In this document: piece after piece, positions 1 through 10,190 of the stretch | Layout: the number at the start of each line of letters is the position of its first letter | Position numbering within the stretch: position 1 is the first letter of the stretch | Source of the DNA: Yamagishiella unicocca | Taxonomy: Eukaryota; Chlorophyta; Chlorophyceae; Chlamydomonadales; Volvocaceae | NCBI GenBank assembly: GCA_003116995.1 | Contig: BDSL01000090.1 | Location: 372,001-436,000, forward strand | Length of the DNA stretch: 64,000 bases | Direction: 5' to 3' | Program-made: the position numbers and the translations under genes | Notes under the pieces: model-generated | Told to the model about the DNA's origin: nothing | Databases searched by the model: none | The model's input: the letters and a program-made list of their open reading frames with translations, nothing else

Positions 1-152
1 AGCATAGCCCTGCAAGCATACCTCTGCAAGCACATAAGCCTGCAAGCGTATACGCCCATTGCGGCCCGCCCGCATGTGACGGCCGCCCCCGGCCCGGGCG
101 GGGGAGGTAAGCCCACTCGCGCAGCCCCTGCGCAGCTTGTATGAAGGTGACC
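1..152. repeat. 14-bp minisatellite end plus GC-rich box (cassette 1)
   Basis: Bases 1-50 are the end of a 14-bp minisatellite (TGCAAGCATAGCCC type). Bases 51-152 are the conserved GC-rich box: it starts GCCCATTGCGGCCCGCCC, contains GGGGGAGGTAAGC and CCCCTGCGCAGC, and ends ATGAAGGTGACC. The same box recurs in most cassettes. Its function is unknown. Confidence 0.85.
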
Positions 153-178
153 AAGAGAGAGAGAGACCGCGTTACAGT
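153..178 (-). mobile_element. LINE 3' tail fragment (tail-only copy)
   Basis: About 26 bp match the 3' end of the LINE seen in full at 25.9 kb: on the minus strand CTGTAACGCGGTCTCTCTC. It sits directly after ATGAAGGTGACC. This is either an extremely 5'-truncated insertion or the remnant of a larger one. It is followed within 10 bp by a SINE. Confidence 0.6.
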
Positions 179-187
179 GTGCGACCA

Positions 188-424
188 ATTTTTTTAAATT
201 AAATTCCTTGCGTTACAGGACCCCGACGCTGGGGTACGACACCTGACCGTGTCATAAGCTCTGTATCTCCACCCCCATCAACGACAACCTCGACCAGCAG
301 GTTCAACCACAAACCTACTTGCCCACAAGTGGGGCACCCGGTAACTACCGGGGAGGGGCCGGGGAATCGAACCACCGATCTCTGGACAGAATGCCAGTGT
401 CTTAACCAATTAGACGAACCCCCC
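188..424 (-). mobile_element. tRNA-derived SINE, full length (copy 1)
   Basis: Read on the minus strand, the element begins GGGGGTTCGTCTAATTGG. It has a tRNA-like D arm (GTCT/AGAC stem, 399-415) and a perfect Pol III B box GGTTCGATTCC (363-373). A ~150-bp body follows and ends CTGTAACGCAAGGAATTT plus an A/T-rich tail. The anticodon arm is degenerate (CTGG/CCAG around an 8-nt loop), so this is a tRNA-related head and not a working tRNA gene. A near-identical copy lies at 17.58 kb and a head-less one at 54.09 kb. It would be mobilised in trans by a LINE. Confidence 0.85.
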
Positions 425-567
425 TAAAATTTGTTGGGTTGGGGTCCGGGGCTCTCACCCGGTTGGCAGGGCCATACACGCCCCTGTTACGGAAGTCGCA
501 GGTCCCCGTGCCAGTACTTCCGTTTACCCCCCCGGAAATGGGTGGCGGTTTGGGTGGGGGGGCCAGG
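425..567. other. orphan non-satellite stretch
   Basis: About 140 bp of G-rich sequence not seen elsewhere in the window. It lies between the head of SINE copy 1 and the point where the normal cassette resumes (GGACCAATGTGCGAG). The open frame across it continues into the repeat and shows no recognisable motif. It could be the remnant of another insertion at the same GACC/AAT junction. Confidence 0.5.
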
Positions 568-1190
568 ACCAATGTGCGAGCAGCCCCTAGCCTTGCGCCT
601 TGCTAGTGTAGCTATGCCAATGCCAATTTGCCATGCAGCTGCGCAGCGCCTGCGCGGCGCCGCTATGCACCTGCGCGAAAAAGCGAGAGGTCGCCGGTTC
701 GAAACCCGGCGGCCGCACTTTTTGCATTTGGCGCGCAGATGCAAAAGACAGCGCGATAGCGATACCCGATGCCTGATGGTGATAGCCGACGCCTGATACC
801 GAGATAGCCGACGCCTGATAGGTGACGCCCGATAGCACGATACCCCCATAGCTGACACCTGCTGCCTGCCGCCAGCGGCCGCCCACTGTGCCAATTGAAG
901 CCATTCCTTTTGCAATGCGCCCTAAATGAATGGCCGCACAACCTATCAGCATCGGAGCGCCCACCAGGCGCGCGCCCACTTGACACACAGTGTGACCCAC
1001 TGGCACATGCAGCACAGTGCCAGCACCCGCCCACTGAGCTGATTGATGCCATTCCTTTTCCAATGCACCATAAATGAATAGCCACACAACCTATCAGCAT
1101 CACAGCAGCCAACAGCCGCGCACCCAGCTGACACCCAGTGCAGGAAAACACACAGTGTCACCCACCCAGCACACGCCCAAACAGGTGTCC
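568..1190 (+). repeat. cassette core 1: tRNA-like module plus 148-bp dimer
   Basis: Contains a perfect Pol III B box GGTTCGAAACC (696-706) inside a 6-bp stem (CGCCGG/CCGGCG) and a T5 run at 719-723, the layout of a tRNA gene 3' end. No convincing complete cloverleaf could be folded, so this is a tRNA-derived, SINE-like module. Next come GATAGCCGACGCCT-type short repeats (about 763-840). A dimeric repeat follows: the block starting CCATTCCTTTT occurs at 901 and again, diverged, at 1049 (148-bp period). Minus-strand translation across the B box gives the PPGFEPATS string, a known by-product of tRNA-like DNA. Confidence 0.75.
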
Positions 1191-3500
1191 TGGACTATGC
1201 AGCAGTACCACACGCCCTAGCATGTACGTGGCACTGCACCGCATAGGCGACATTGCAGCTCATAGGCGCATAGGCGGCACCGCACAGGCGCATAGCTAAC
1301 GTCGCACCGCATAGGCGGCACCGCACCGCATAGGCACATAGGCGGCACCGCACCGCATAGGTGACATCGCACCGCATAGGCACATACGTGGTACTACACG
1401 AGCACGTACCTAGCACTGCACCTCATAAGCACGTAGATGGCCCCGCATAACTGACATTGCACCACATAACCGCATAAGCGGCACCACACCACATAGCCAC
1501 ATAGGCGGCAGCGCACCGCATAGGTGACATCGCACCGCATAGGCGCATAGCTAACGTCGCACCGCATAGGCGGCACCGCACCGCATAGGCGCATACGCGG
1601 CACCGCACCGCATAGGTGACATCGCACCGCATAGGCGCATACACCACATAGGCGCCACACCGCATAGCTGACGTCGCACCGCATACGCGCGTAGGTGGCA
1701 GCGCACCGCATAGCTGACGTCACACTCCATAGGTGCATAGGTGGCACCGCATACGCGCATAGGTGGCACCGCATAGGCGCATAGGTGGCACCGCATAGGC
1801 ACATAGCTGGCACCGCACCGCATAGGCGACACCGCACCGCAGAGGCGCCGGTAACTGCACGTACCTAGCACTGCACCTCATAAGCACGTAGATGGCACAT
1901 ACACCGCATAGGCGCACCACACCGCATAGGCGCATACACCGCATAGGCGCATACACCGCATAGCTGACATCGCACCGCATAGGCGCCTGCGCCGCATAGG
2001 TGGCACCACACCGCATAGGCAACATCGCACCGCATAGGCGCATAGGCGGCACCGCACCACATAGGCAACATCGCACCGCATAGGCGCATAGGCGGCACCG
2101 TACCGCATAGGCGTATACGTGGCACCACACCGCATAAGCACGTACCTAGCACTGCACCTGATAAGCACGTAGAGGGCACCGCACTACATAAGCACATAAG
2201 TAGCACCGCACAGGCGGCAACGCACCGCATAGCTGACATCGCACCGCATAGGCACATAGGCAGCACCGCACCGCATAGGTGCCATCGCACCGCATAGGCG
2301 CATACGTGGCACCACACCGCATAGGCACATAGGCGGCAGCGCACCGCATAGCTGACGTCGCACCGCTTAGGTGCACAGGCACCGCATAGGCGCATAGGCG
2401 GCAGTGCACCACATAGGCAACATCGCACCGCATAGGCGCATAGGCGGCACCACACCGCATAGGCGACGCCGCACCGCATACGCGCATAGGCGGCACCGCA
2501 CCGCATTGGCAACATTATACCGCATAGGCGCATAACTGACATTGCACCGCATTGGCGCATAAGCGGCACCGCACCGCATAGGCACATAGGTGCGTACGTG
2601 GCACTGCACCACATAGGCACATAGGCGGCACCACACCACATAGGCACATACGCGGCAGCGCACCGCATACGTGACATCGCACCGCATAGGCACATAGGCG
2701 GCACCACACCACATACGCGCATAGGCAGCACCGCACCGCATAGGCGCATAGGCGGCACCGCACCGCATAGGCGGCACCGCACCGCAGACGCGCATAGGTG
2801 GCACCGCACCGCATAGGTAACATCGCACCGCATAGCCGCATACGTGGCACCACACCGCATAGGCAACACCGCACCGCATAGGCGCATAGGCGGCACCGCA
2901 CCGCATAGATAGCATCGCACCGCATAGGCGCATACGTGGCACCACACCGCATAGGCACATAGGCGGCGTCGCACCGCTTAGGTGCACAGGTGGCACCGCA
3001 CCGCATAGGTAACATCGCACCGCATAGGCACATAGGCGGCAGTGCACCGCATAGGCAACATCGCACCACATAGGCGCATAGGCGCCACCCCACCGCATAG
3101 CTGACGCCGCACCGCATACGCGCATAGGCGGCACCGCACCGCATTGGCAACATTATACCGCATAGGCGCATAACTGACATTGCACCGCATTGGCGCATAA
3201 GCGGCACCGCACCGCATAGGCACATAGGTGCGTACGTGGCACTGCACCACATAGGCACATAGGCGGCACCGCACCGCATAGGCACATACGTGCATACGTG
3301 ACACTGCACCACATAGGCACGTAGGCGGCACCACACCACATAGGCGCATAGGCGGCAGCGCACCGCATAGGCAACATCGCACCGCATAGGCGCATTGGCG
3401 GCACCACACCACATAGGCAACATCGCACCGCATAGGCGCATAGGCGGCGCATAGGCACATAGGTGACATCGCACCGCATAGCTGATGTCACACCGCATAA
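1191..3500. repeat. 46-bp satellite array
   Basis: The tandem satellite is built on the 11-bp core GCACCGCATAG with variable spacers (GTGACATC, CAACATC, CTGACGTC, GCGCATAG). The composite period is 46 bp; for example GGCGGCACCG starts at 2045 and 2091. The plus strand carries TAG in nearly every core. The minus strand has almost no stop in any frame, which generates long Cys-rich ORFs (up to 369 aa here) that I do not regard as genes. The marker CCGCATTGGC recurs at 2501 and 3139, showing a 638-bp internal duplication. Confidence 0.95.
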
Positions 3501-3841
3501 GCACATACGTGTACATAGCACCACGCACATAAGTGTAAATGGCACATAAGTAGTACTAGGCACCACACACAAGCACTCCAGCACCACATGGCCATGTAGG
3601 TGACACACATAACCACATACAGCAACATCATCGATCATCGCCACCGCACTTAGTAACTGACAGTTAGTAACAGCAGTTAGTAACTGACACTTAGTAACCC
3701 GCACTTACTTAACCCGCACTTACTAACTGACAGTTAGTAACCGCCAGTTAGTAACCGACAGTTAGTAACCGTCAGTTACCGGTTGATGGATACTAGTTGC
3801 TGACAGTTGGCAGTTGGCCGTTCCAACTCACACCCTGCAAC
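3501..3841. repeat. degenerate satellite then GTTAGTAAC minisatellite
   Basis: 3501-3649 is diverged CA-rich satellite. From about 3650 to 3795 a ~13-bp tandem repeat takes over, built on GTTAGTAAC (a quasi-palindrome, GTTA-G-TAAC) alternating with CTGACA, CCGCCA or CCCGCA. It ends in CAGTTACCGGTTGATGG. The same array recurs at 21.23 and 21.98 kb, each time inside the satellite domain. Confidence 0.85.
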
Positions 3842-4092
3842 CCGCAATTCCTGCAAGCATAGGCCTCCAAGTATACTCCTGCAAGCATATGCCTGCAAGT
3901 ATATACTCTGTGCACAACCATATCCTTTGCAAGCATATGCCTGCAAGTATAGCCCTGCAAGCATAGCCCTGCAAGCATAAGCCTGCAAGCGTACGCCCAT
4001 TGCGGCCCGCCCGCATGTGTCACGGCTGCCCCCGGCCCCGGCGGGGGAGGTAAGCCCACTCGCGCAGCCCCTGCGCAGCTTGTATGAAGGTG
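3842..4092. repeat. 14-bp minisatellite plus GC-rich box (cassette 2)
   Basis: Units of TGCAAGCATAGCCC type, more diverged here (TGCAAGTATACTCC, TGCAAGCATATGCC) and interrupted by TGTGCACAACCATATCC. They run to about 3986 and are followed by the GC-rich box ending ATGAAGGTGACC at 4092. The 15-bp minisatellite is absent; the GTTAGTAAC array takes its place. Confidence 0.85.
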
Positions 4093-4690
4093 ACCAATAG
4101 GGCAGCAGCCTTTTTAGGCGCAGCGCTTATGTACCCTTGCGCATAGCGCTTCGCCATGCCCCTGCGCAGCGCCTGCGCGGCGCCGCTATGCACCTGCGCG
4201 AAAAAGCGAGAGGTCGCCGGTTCGAAACCCGGCGGCCGCACTTTTTGCATTTGGCGCGCAGATGCAAAAGACAGCGCGATAGCGATACCCGATGTGCCTG
4301 ATGGTGATAGCCGACACCTGATACCGATAGCCGACGCCTGATAGGTGACGCCCGATAGCACGATAGCCCCATAGCTGACACCTGCTGCCTGCCGCCAGCG
4401 GCCGCCCGCTGTGCCAATTGAAGCCATTCCTTTTGCAATGCGCCCTAAATGAATGGCCGCACAACCTATCAGCATCGGAGCGCCCACCAGGCGCGCGCCC
4501 ACTTGACACACAGTGTGACCCACTGGCACATGCAGCACAGTGCCAGCACCCGCCCACTGACCTGATTGATGCCATTCCTTTTCCAATGCACCATAAATGA
4601 ATAGCCACACAACCTATCAGCATCACAGCAGCCAACAGCCGCGCACCCAGCTGACACCCAGTGCAGGAAGACCCACAGTGTCCTGGACTA
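4093..4690 (+). repeat. cassette core 2: tRNA-like module plus dimer
   Basis: B box GGTTCGAAACC at 4219-4229 with a T5 run at 4242-4246. Upstream are AGCCTTTTTAGGCGCAGCGC and GCCCCTGCGCAGCGCCTGC. The 148-bp dimer (CCATTCCTTTT units) occupies about 4400-4690. Confidence 0.75.
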
Positions 4691-7600
4691 TGCAGCAGTA
4701 GCACATGCCCTAGCATGTACGTGGCACTGCACCGCATAGGCGACATTGCAGCTCATAGGCGCATAGGCGGCACCACACAGGCGCATAGGCGACACCGCAA
4801 TACCATGTACGCATAGGCGCATAAGCGGCACCGCACCGCATAGGTGACATCGCACCGCATAGGCACATAGGCGCCACCCATACCGCATAAGCACCACATG
4901 GCCCCACATAAGTGCGTACATGGTACTACATAAGCACGTAGATGGCACCGCACTGCATAGCACATAGCTAGCACCACATAGGCGCATAAGCGGCAGTACC
5001 ACCTAGCATCTAGCAGCACCCAGGTGACACTACGTAGGCACCCATGAGCACCCGCATCACATAGGCGGGTAGGCGGCGCCGCATCACACCGCATAGGCGC
5101 ATAGGCGCATAGGCAGCACCGCACCGCATAGGCGGCACCGCACCGCATAGGCGCATAGGTAACATTGCACCGCATAGGCGCATACGTGGCACCACACCGC
5201 ATACACACATAGGCGGCAGCGCACCGCATAGCTGACGTCGCACTCCATAGGTGCATAGGTGGCACCGCATAGGCGCATAGGTGGCACCGCATAGGCGCAT
5301 AGGTGGCACTGCATAGGCACATAGGTGGCACCGCACCTCACCGTACAGGCAACATCGCACCGCATAGGCGCATAGGCGGCACCGCACCGCATAGGCGGCA
5401 CCGCACCGCAGAGGCACATAGGTGGCACCGCACCGCATAGGTAACATCGCACCGCAGAGGCGCATACGTGGCACCACACCGCATAGGCAACATCGCACCG
5501 CATAGGCGCATAGGCGGCACCGCACCGCATAGATAGCATCGCACCGCATAGGCGCATACGTGGCACCACACCGCATAGGCACATAGGCAGCAGCGCACCG
5601 CATAGCTGACGTCGCACCGCACCACACCGCATTGGCACATAGGCGGCACCGCACCGCAGAGGCGCATAGGTGGCACCGCACCGCATAGGTAACATCGCAC
5701 CGCATAGGCGCATACGTGGCACCACACCGCATAGGCAACATCGCACCGCATAGGCGCATAGGCGGCACCGCACCGCATAGATAGCATCGCACCGCATAGG
5801 CACATACGTGGCACCACACCGCATAGGCACATAGGCGGCAGCGCACCGCATAGCTGACGTCGCACCGCACCACACCGCATTGGCACATAAGCAGCACCGC
5901 ACCGCAGACGCACATAGGTGGCACCGCACCGCATAGGTAACATCGCACCGCATAGGCGCATACGTGGCACCACACCGCATAGGCAACATCGCACCGCATA
6001 GACGCATAGGCGGCACCGCACCGCATAGATAGCATCGCACCGCATAGGCACATACGTGGCACCACACCGCATAGGCACATAGGCGGCAGCGCACCGCATA
6101 GCTGACGTCGCACCGCATAGGTGCACAGGTGGCACCGCACCGCATAGGTGGCACCGCACCGCATAGATAGCATCGCACCGCATAGGCACATACGTGGCAC
6201 CACACCGCATAGGCACATAGGCGGCAGCGCACCGCATAGCTGACGTCGCACCGCATAGGTGCACAGGTGGCACCGCACCGCATAGGTAACATCGCACCGC
6301 ATAGGCACATAGCCAGCAGTGCACCGCATAGGCAACATCGCACCGCATAGGCGCATAGGCGGCACCGCACCGCATAGCTGACACCGCACCGCATACGCGC
6401 ATAGGCGGCACCGCACCGCATTGGCAACATTATACCGCATAGGCGCATAACTGACATTGCACCGCATTGGCGCATAAGCGGCACCGCACCGCATAGGCAC
6501 ATAGGTGCGTACATGGCACTGCACCACATAGGCACATACGCGGCACCACACCACATAGGCACATACGCGGCAGCGCACCGCATAGGTGACATCGCACCGC
6601 ATAGGCGCACCGCATAGGTGACATCGCACCGCATAGGCGCGCACGTCGTACTACACGAGCACGTAGCTAGCACTGCACCTCATAAGCACGTACGTGACAT
6701 CGCACCGCATAGGCGCATAGGCAGCACCGCACCGCATAGGCACATACGTGCATACGTGACACTGCACCACATAGGCACGTAGGCGGCACCACACCACATA
6801 GGCGCATAGGCGGCAGCGCACCGCATAGGTGACATCGCACCGCATAGGCGCACAGGCGGCACCGCACCGCATAGGCAACATCGCACCGCATTGCCGCATA
6901 GGCGGCACCGCACTGCATAGGCGCATAGGCAACATCGCACCGCATAGGCGCCACCCATCGCGCAAACGTCGCACCGCATAGGCGGCACCGCACCGCATAG
7001 GCGCATAGGCAGCAGTGCACCACATAGGCGCCATCGCACCGCATAGGCGGATAGGCGGCACCGCACCGCATAGGCGTATACGTGGCACCACACCGCATAA
7101 GCACATAGGCGGCACCGCACCGCATAGCTGACGTCGCACCGCATAGGCGCCATCGCACCGCATAGGCGCATAGGCGGCACTACACCGCATAGCTGACGTC
7201 GCACCGCATACGCGCATAGGTGGCACCGCACCACATACGTAGCATCGCACCGCATAGGCGTATACGTGGCACCACACCGCATAAGCACATAGGCGGCACC
7301 GCACCGCATAGCTGACGTCGCACCACATAGCACGTACCTAGCACGTAGATGGCCCCGCATAAGTGACATTGCACCACATAGGCGGCACTGCATAGGCACA
7401 TAGGTGGCACCGCACCTCACCGCATAGGCAACATCGCACCGCATAGGCGCATAGGCGGCACCGCACCGCATAGATAGCATCGCACCGCATAGGCGCATAC
7501 GTGGCACCACACCGCATAGGCACATAGGCAGCAGCGCACCGCAGAGGCGCATAGGTGGCACCGCACCGCATAGGTAACATCGCACCGCATAGGCGCATAC

Positions 7601-9006
7601 GTGGCACCGCACCACATAGGCAACATCGCACCGCATAGGCGCATAGCCGGCACCGCACCGCATAGATAGCATCGCACCGCATAGGCACATACGTGGCACC
7701 ACACCGCATAGGCACATAGGCGGCAGCGCACCACATAGCTGACGTCGCACCGCATAGGTGCAGAGGTGGCACCGCACCGCATAGGTAACATCGCACCGCA
7801 TAGGCACATAGCCGGCAGTGCACCGCATAGGCAACATCGCACCGCATAGGCGCATAGGCGGCACCGCACCGCATAGCTGACGCCGCACCGCATACGCGCA
7901 TAGGCGGCACCGCACCGCATTGGCAACATTATACCACATAGGCGCATACCTGACATTGCACCGCATTGGCGCATAAGCGGCACCGCACCGCATAGGCACA
8001 TAGGTGCGTACATGGCACTGCACCACATAGGCACATACGCGGCACCACACCACATAGGCACATACGCGGCAGCGCACCGCATAGGTCACATCGCACCGCA
8101 TAGGCGCGCACGTCGTACTACACGAGCACGTAGCTAGCACTGCACCTCATAAGCACGTACGTGACATCGCACCACATAGGCGCATAGGCGGCACCGCACC
8201 GCATAGGCACATACGTGCATACGTGACACTGCACCACATAGGCACGTAGGCGGCACCACACCACATAGGCGCATAGGCGGCAGCGCACCACATAGCTGAC
8301 ATCGCACCGCACCGCACTGCCGCACCGCATAGGCAACATCGCACCGCATTGCCGCATAGGCAGCACCGCACTGCATAGGCGCATAGGCAACATCGCACCG
8401 CATAGGCGCCACCCATCGCGCAAACGTCGCACCGCATAGGCGGCACCGCACCGCATAGGCGCATAGGCAGCAGTGCACCACATAGGCGCCATCGCACCGC
8501 ATAGGCGGATAGGCGGCACCGCACCGCATAGGCGTATACGTGGCACCACACCGCATAAGCACATAGGCGGCACCGCACCGCATAGCTGACGTCGCACCAC
8601 ATAGCACGTACCTAGCACTGCACCTCATAAGCACGTAGATGGCCCCGCATAACTGACATTGCACCACATAGGCACATAAGCGGCACCACACCACATAGCC
8701 ACATAGGCGGCAGCGCACCGCATAGGTCACATCGCACCGCATAGGCGCATAGGCGGCACCGCACCGCATAGCTGACATCGCACCGCATAGGCGCATAAGC
8801 GGCACCGCACTGCATAGGCGCATAGGCGGCAGCGCACCGCATAGCTGACGTCACACCGCATACGCGCATAGGTGGCACCGCTCTCATAACCCAGCAAGCA
8901 CACCCCTGCAAGCATAAAAGTGGCACCACACCACATAGCCTCATACGCGGCAGCGCACCACATAGGTGACATCGCACCGCATAAGCACATAGGCGACACT
9001 GCACCA
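4691..9006. repeat. 46-bp satellite array with higher-order repeats
   Basis: The longest satellite block in the left half. Variant monomers are ordered into higher-order repeats: the GTAACATC variant recurs at 5441, 5689 and 5937 (248-bp spacing). A ~1.46-kb segment is repeated, with ACGTAGCTAG at 6661 and 8128 and CCACCCATCG at 6951 and 8409. A non-satellite island (CTCATAACCCAGCAAGCACACC) lies near 8885. The 544- and 529-aa minus-strand frames at about 5.0-6.7 kb are repeat translations. Confidence 0.95.
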
Positions 9007-9380
9007 CATAGGCCGTCGGCCTCCGACCCGTGGGCCTCCCACCCGTGGGCCTCCGACCCGTGGGCCACTGACCCGTGGGCCACTGACCCGTGGGCCTCCG
9101 ACCCGTGGGCCACTGACCCGTGGGCCTCCGACCCATGGGCCTACTCCTGCAAGCACAGCCCTGCAAGCATACCTCTGCAAGCATACCTCTGCAAGCATAG
9201 CCCTGCAACTATAGCCCTGCAAGCATAGCCCTGCAAGCACATACGCCTGCAAGCGTCCGCCCATTGCGGCCCGCCCGCACATGTGACGGCTGCCCCCGGC
9301 CCGGCCGGGGGAGGTAAGCCCACTCGCGCAGCCCCTGCGCAGCTTGTGCTTACCTCCCCCCGGGAGGTATGAAGGTGACC
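9007..9380. repeat. 15-bp and 14-bp minisatellites, GC box, hairpin unit (cassette 3)
   Basis: 9007-9148: 15-bp units alternating GGGCCTCCGACCCGT and GGGCCACTGACCCGT. 9149-9255: 14-bp TGCAAGCATAGCCC units. 9258-9343: GC box. A 21-bp unit with ACCTCCC/GGGAGGT arms is inserted between CTTGT and ATGAAGG (about 9347-9368). Confidence 0.88.
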
Positions 9381-10080
9381 AATGTGGGAGCAGCCTTTTT
9401 AGGCGCAGCGCTTATGTAGCCTTGCGCATAGGATTGCGCCATGCCCCTGCGCGCCGCCCGCGCAGCCCGCCCGCTATGCACCTGCGCGAAAAAGCGAGAG
9501 GTCGCCGGTTCGAAACCCGGCGGCCGCCTTTTTTGCATTTCGCGCACAGATGCAAAAGATGGCGCGATAGCGATACCCGATGCCTGATGGTGATAGCCGA
9601 CGCCTGATACTGATAGCCGACGCCCGATAGCACGATAGCCCCATAGCTGACACCTGCTGCCTGCCGCCTTGCAGCCCCCGCCAGCGGCCGCCCACTGTGC
9701 CAATTGAAGCCATTCCTTTTGCAATGCGCCCTAAATGAATGGCCGCACAACCTATCAGCATCAGAGCGCCCACCAGGCGCGCGCCCACTTGACACACAGT
9801 GTGACCCACTGGCACATGCAGCACAGTGCCAGCACCCACCCACTGAGCTGATTGATGCCATTCCTTTTCCAATGCACCATAAACGAATAGCCACACAACC
9901 TATCAGCATCACAGCAGCCACCCAGCTGACACCCAGTGCAGGAAGACACACAGTGTCACCCACCCAGCACACGCCCAAAGCCCATCAGCACATACCTCAT
10001 AGGCCAAGAGCAGCCGCCCAACACCCAGCACAGCATAGCCAAACACCCACCAGACGTGCGCCCAGCTGACACATAGCCAT
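9381..10080 (+). repeat. cassette core 3: tRNA-like module plus dimer
   Basis: B box GGTTCGAAACC 9507-9517 and T6 run 9529-9534. The dimer half-units are followed by a diverged third portion (about 9960-10080) with AGCACATACCTCATAGGCC and ACACCCACCAGACGTG. Confidence 0.75.
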
Positions 10081-10190
10081 ATAGCCACTAGCCAGCACCA
10101 AGATGCTTACCTCCCCCCGAATGTATCAGCATCACAGTGGAAATAAGAATAGTGGGCGGAGCAGTAGGTGGATGCAACTTGGTGCGAGCA
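10081..10190. repeat. diverged dimer-related segment
   Basis: Contains GCTTACCTCCCCCCGA, TATCAGCATCACAG, AATAGTGGGCGGA and TGCAACTTGGTGCGAGCACAC. The same ordered motifs recur at 63.78-63.93 kb in a different order relative to the satellite. This is a rarer variant of the cassette core, without the B box. Confidence 0.6.

Larger units (their letters stand above)
4093..9380. repeat. segmental duplication D1, left copy
   Basis: 5288 bp matching 48801-54088 at a constant offset of 44708. Every reading frame I compared between 4127 and 8823 is identical in the two copies. The only substitutions I noticed are at 9209 (C here, G at 53917) and 9285 (G here, C at 53993). The left breakpoint is at ACCAATAGGG and the right at GGTGACC, both at the recurrent GACC/AAT cassette junction. 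Confidence 0.93.

Noticed and set aside
640..725. Functional tRNA gene at the B-box module
   Set aside because: The B box and T-run are perfect, but no cloverleaf with acceptor pairing and a 7-nt anticodon loop could be drawn; the T-loop equivalent folds as an 8-nt loop on a 6-bp stem. Kept as a tRNA-like module only.
895..1077. 60-aa plus-strand ORF (MKPFLLQCALNEWPHNLSAS type) recurring in most cassettes
   Set aside because: It lies entirely within the 148-bp dimer. Its conservation is explained by repeat identity; other frames are equally conserved and no function is suggested.
1191..3500. CRISPR-like regular repeats
   Set aside because: Spacers between GCACCGCATAG cores are themselves repetitive and of a few fixed types. 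There are no unique spacers, no cas genes, and the elements are eukaryotic.
5010..6644. 544-aa Cys-rich ORF on the minus strand, and the many similar ORFs (MRCGATYAPMRCDV type)
   Set aside because: They translate the 46-bp satellite in all three minus frames with the same peptide vocabulary. There is no consistent start, domain or end, and the open frames follow from the absence of stop words in the repeat unit.
9007..9150. VGGPRVSGPRVGG, PTGRRPTGQW and AHGSEAHGSV repeat peptides
   Set aside because: Three-frame translations of the 15-bp minisatellite. 15 is a multiple of 3, so every frame gives a perfect peptide repeat.
9007..9150. Telomeric repeat
   Set aside because: The G-rich strand unit is ACGGGTCGGAGGCCC, 15 bp. 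It does not match TTTAGGG or TTTTAGGG and is interspersed internally in the cassettes.
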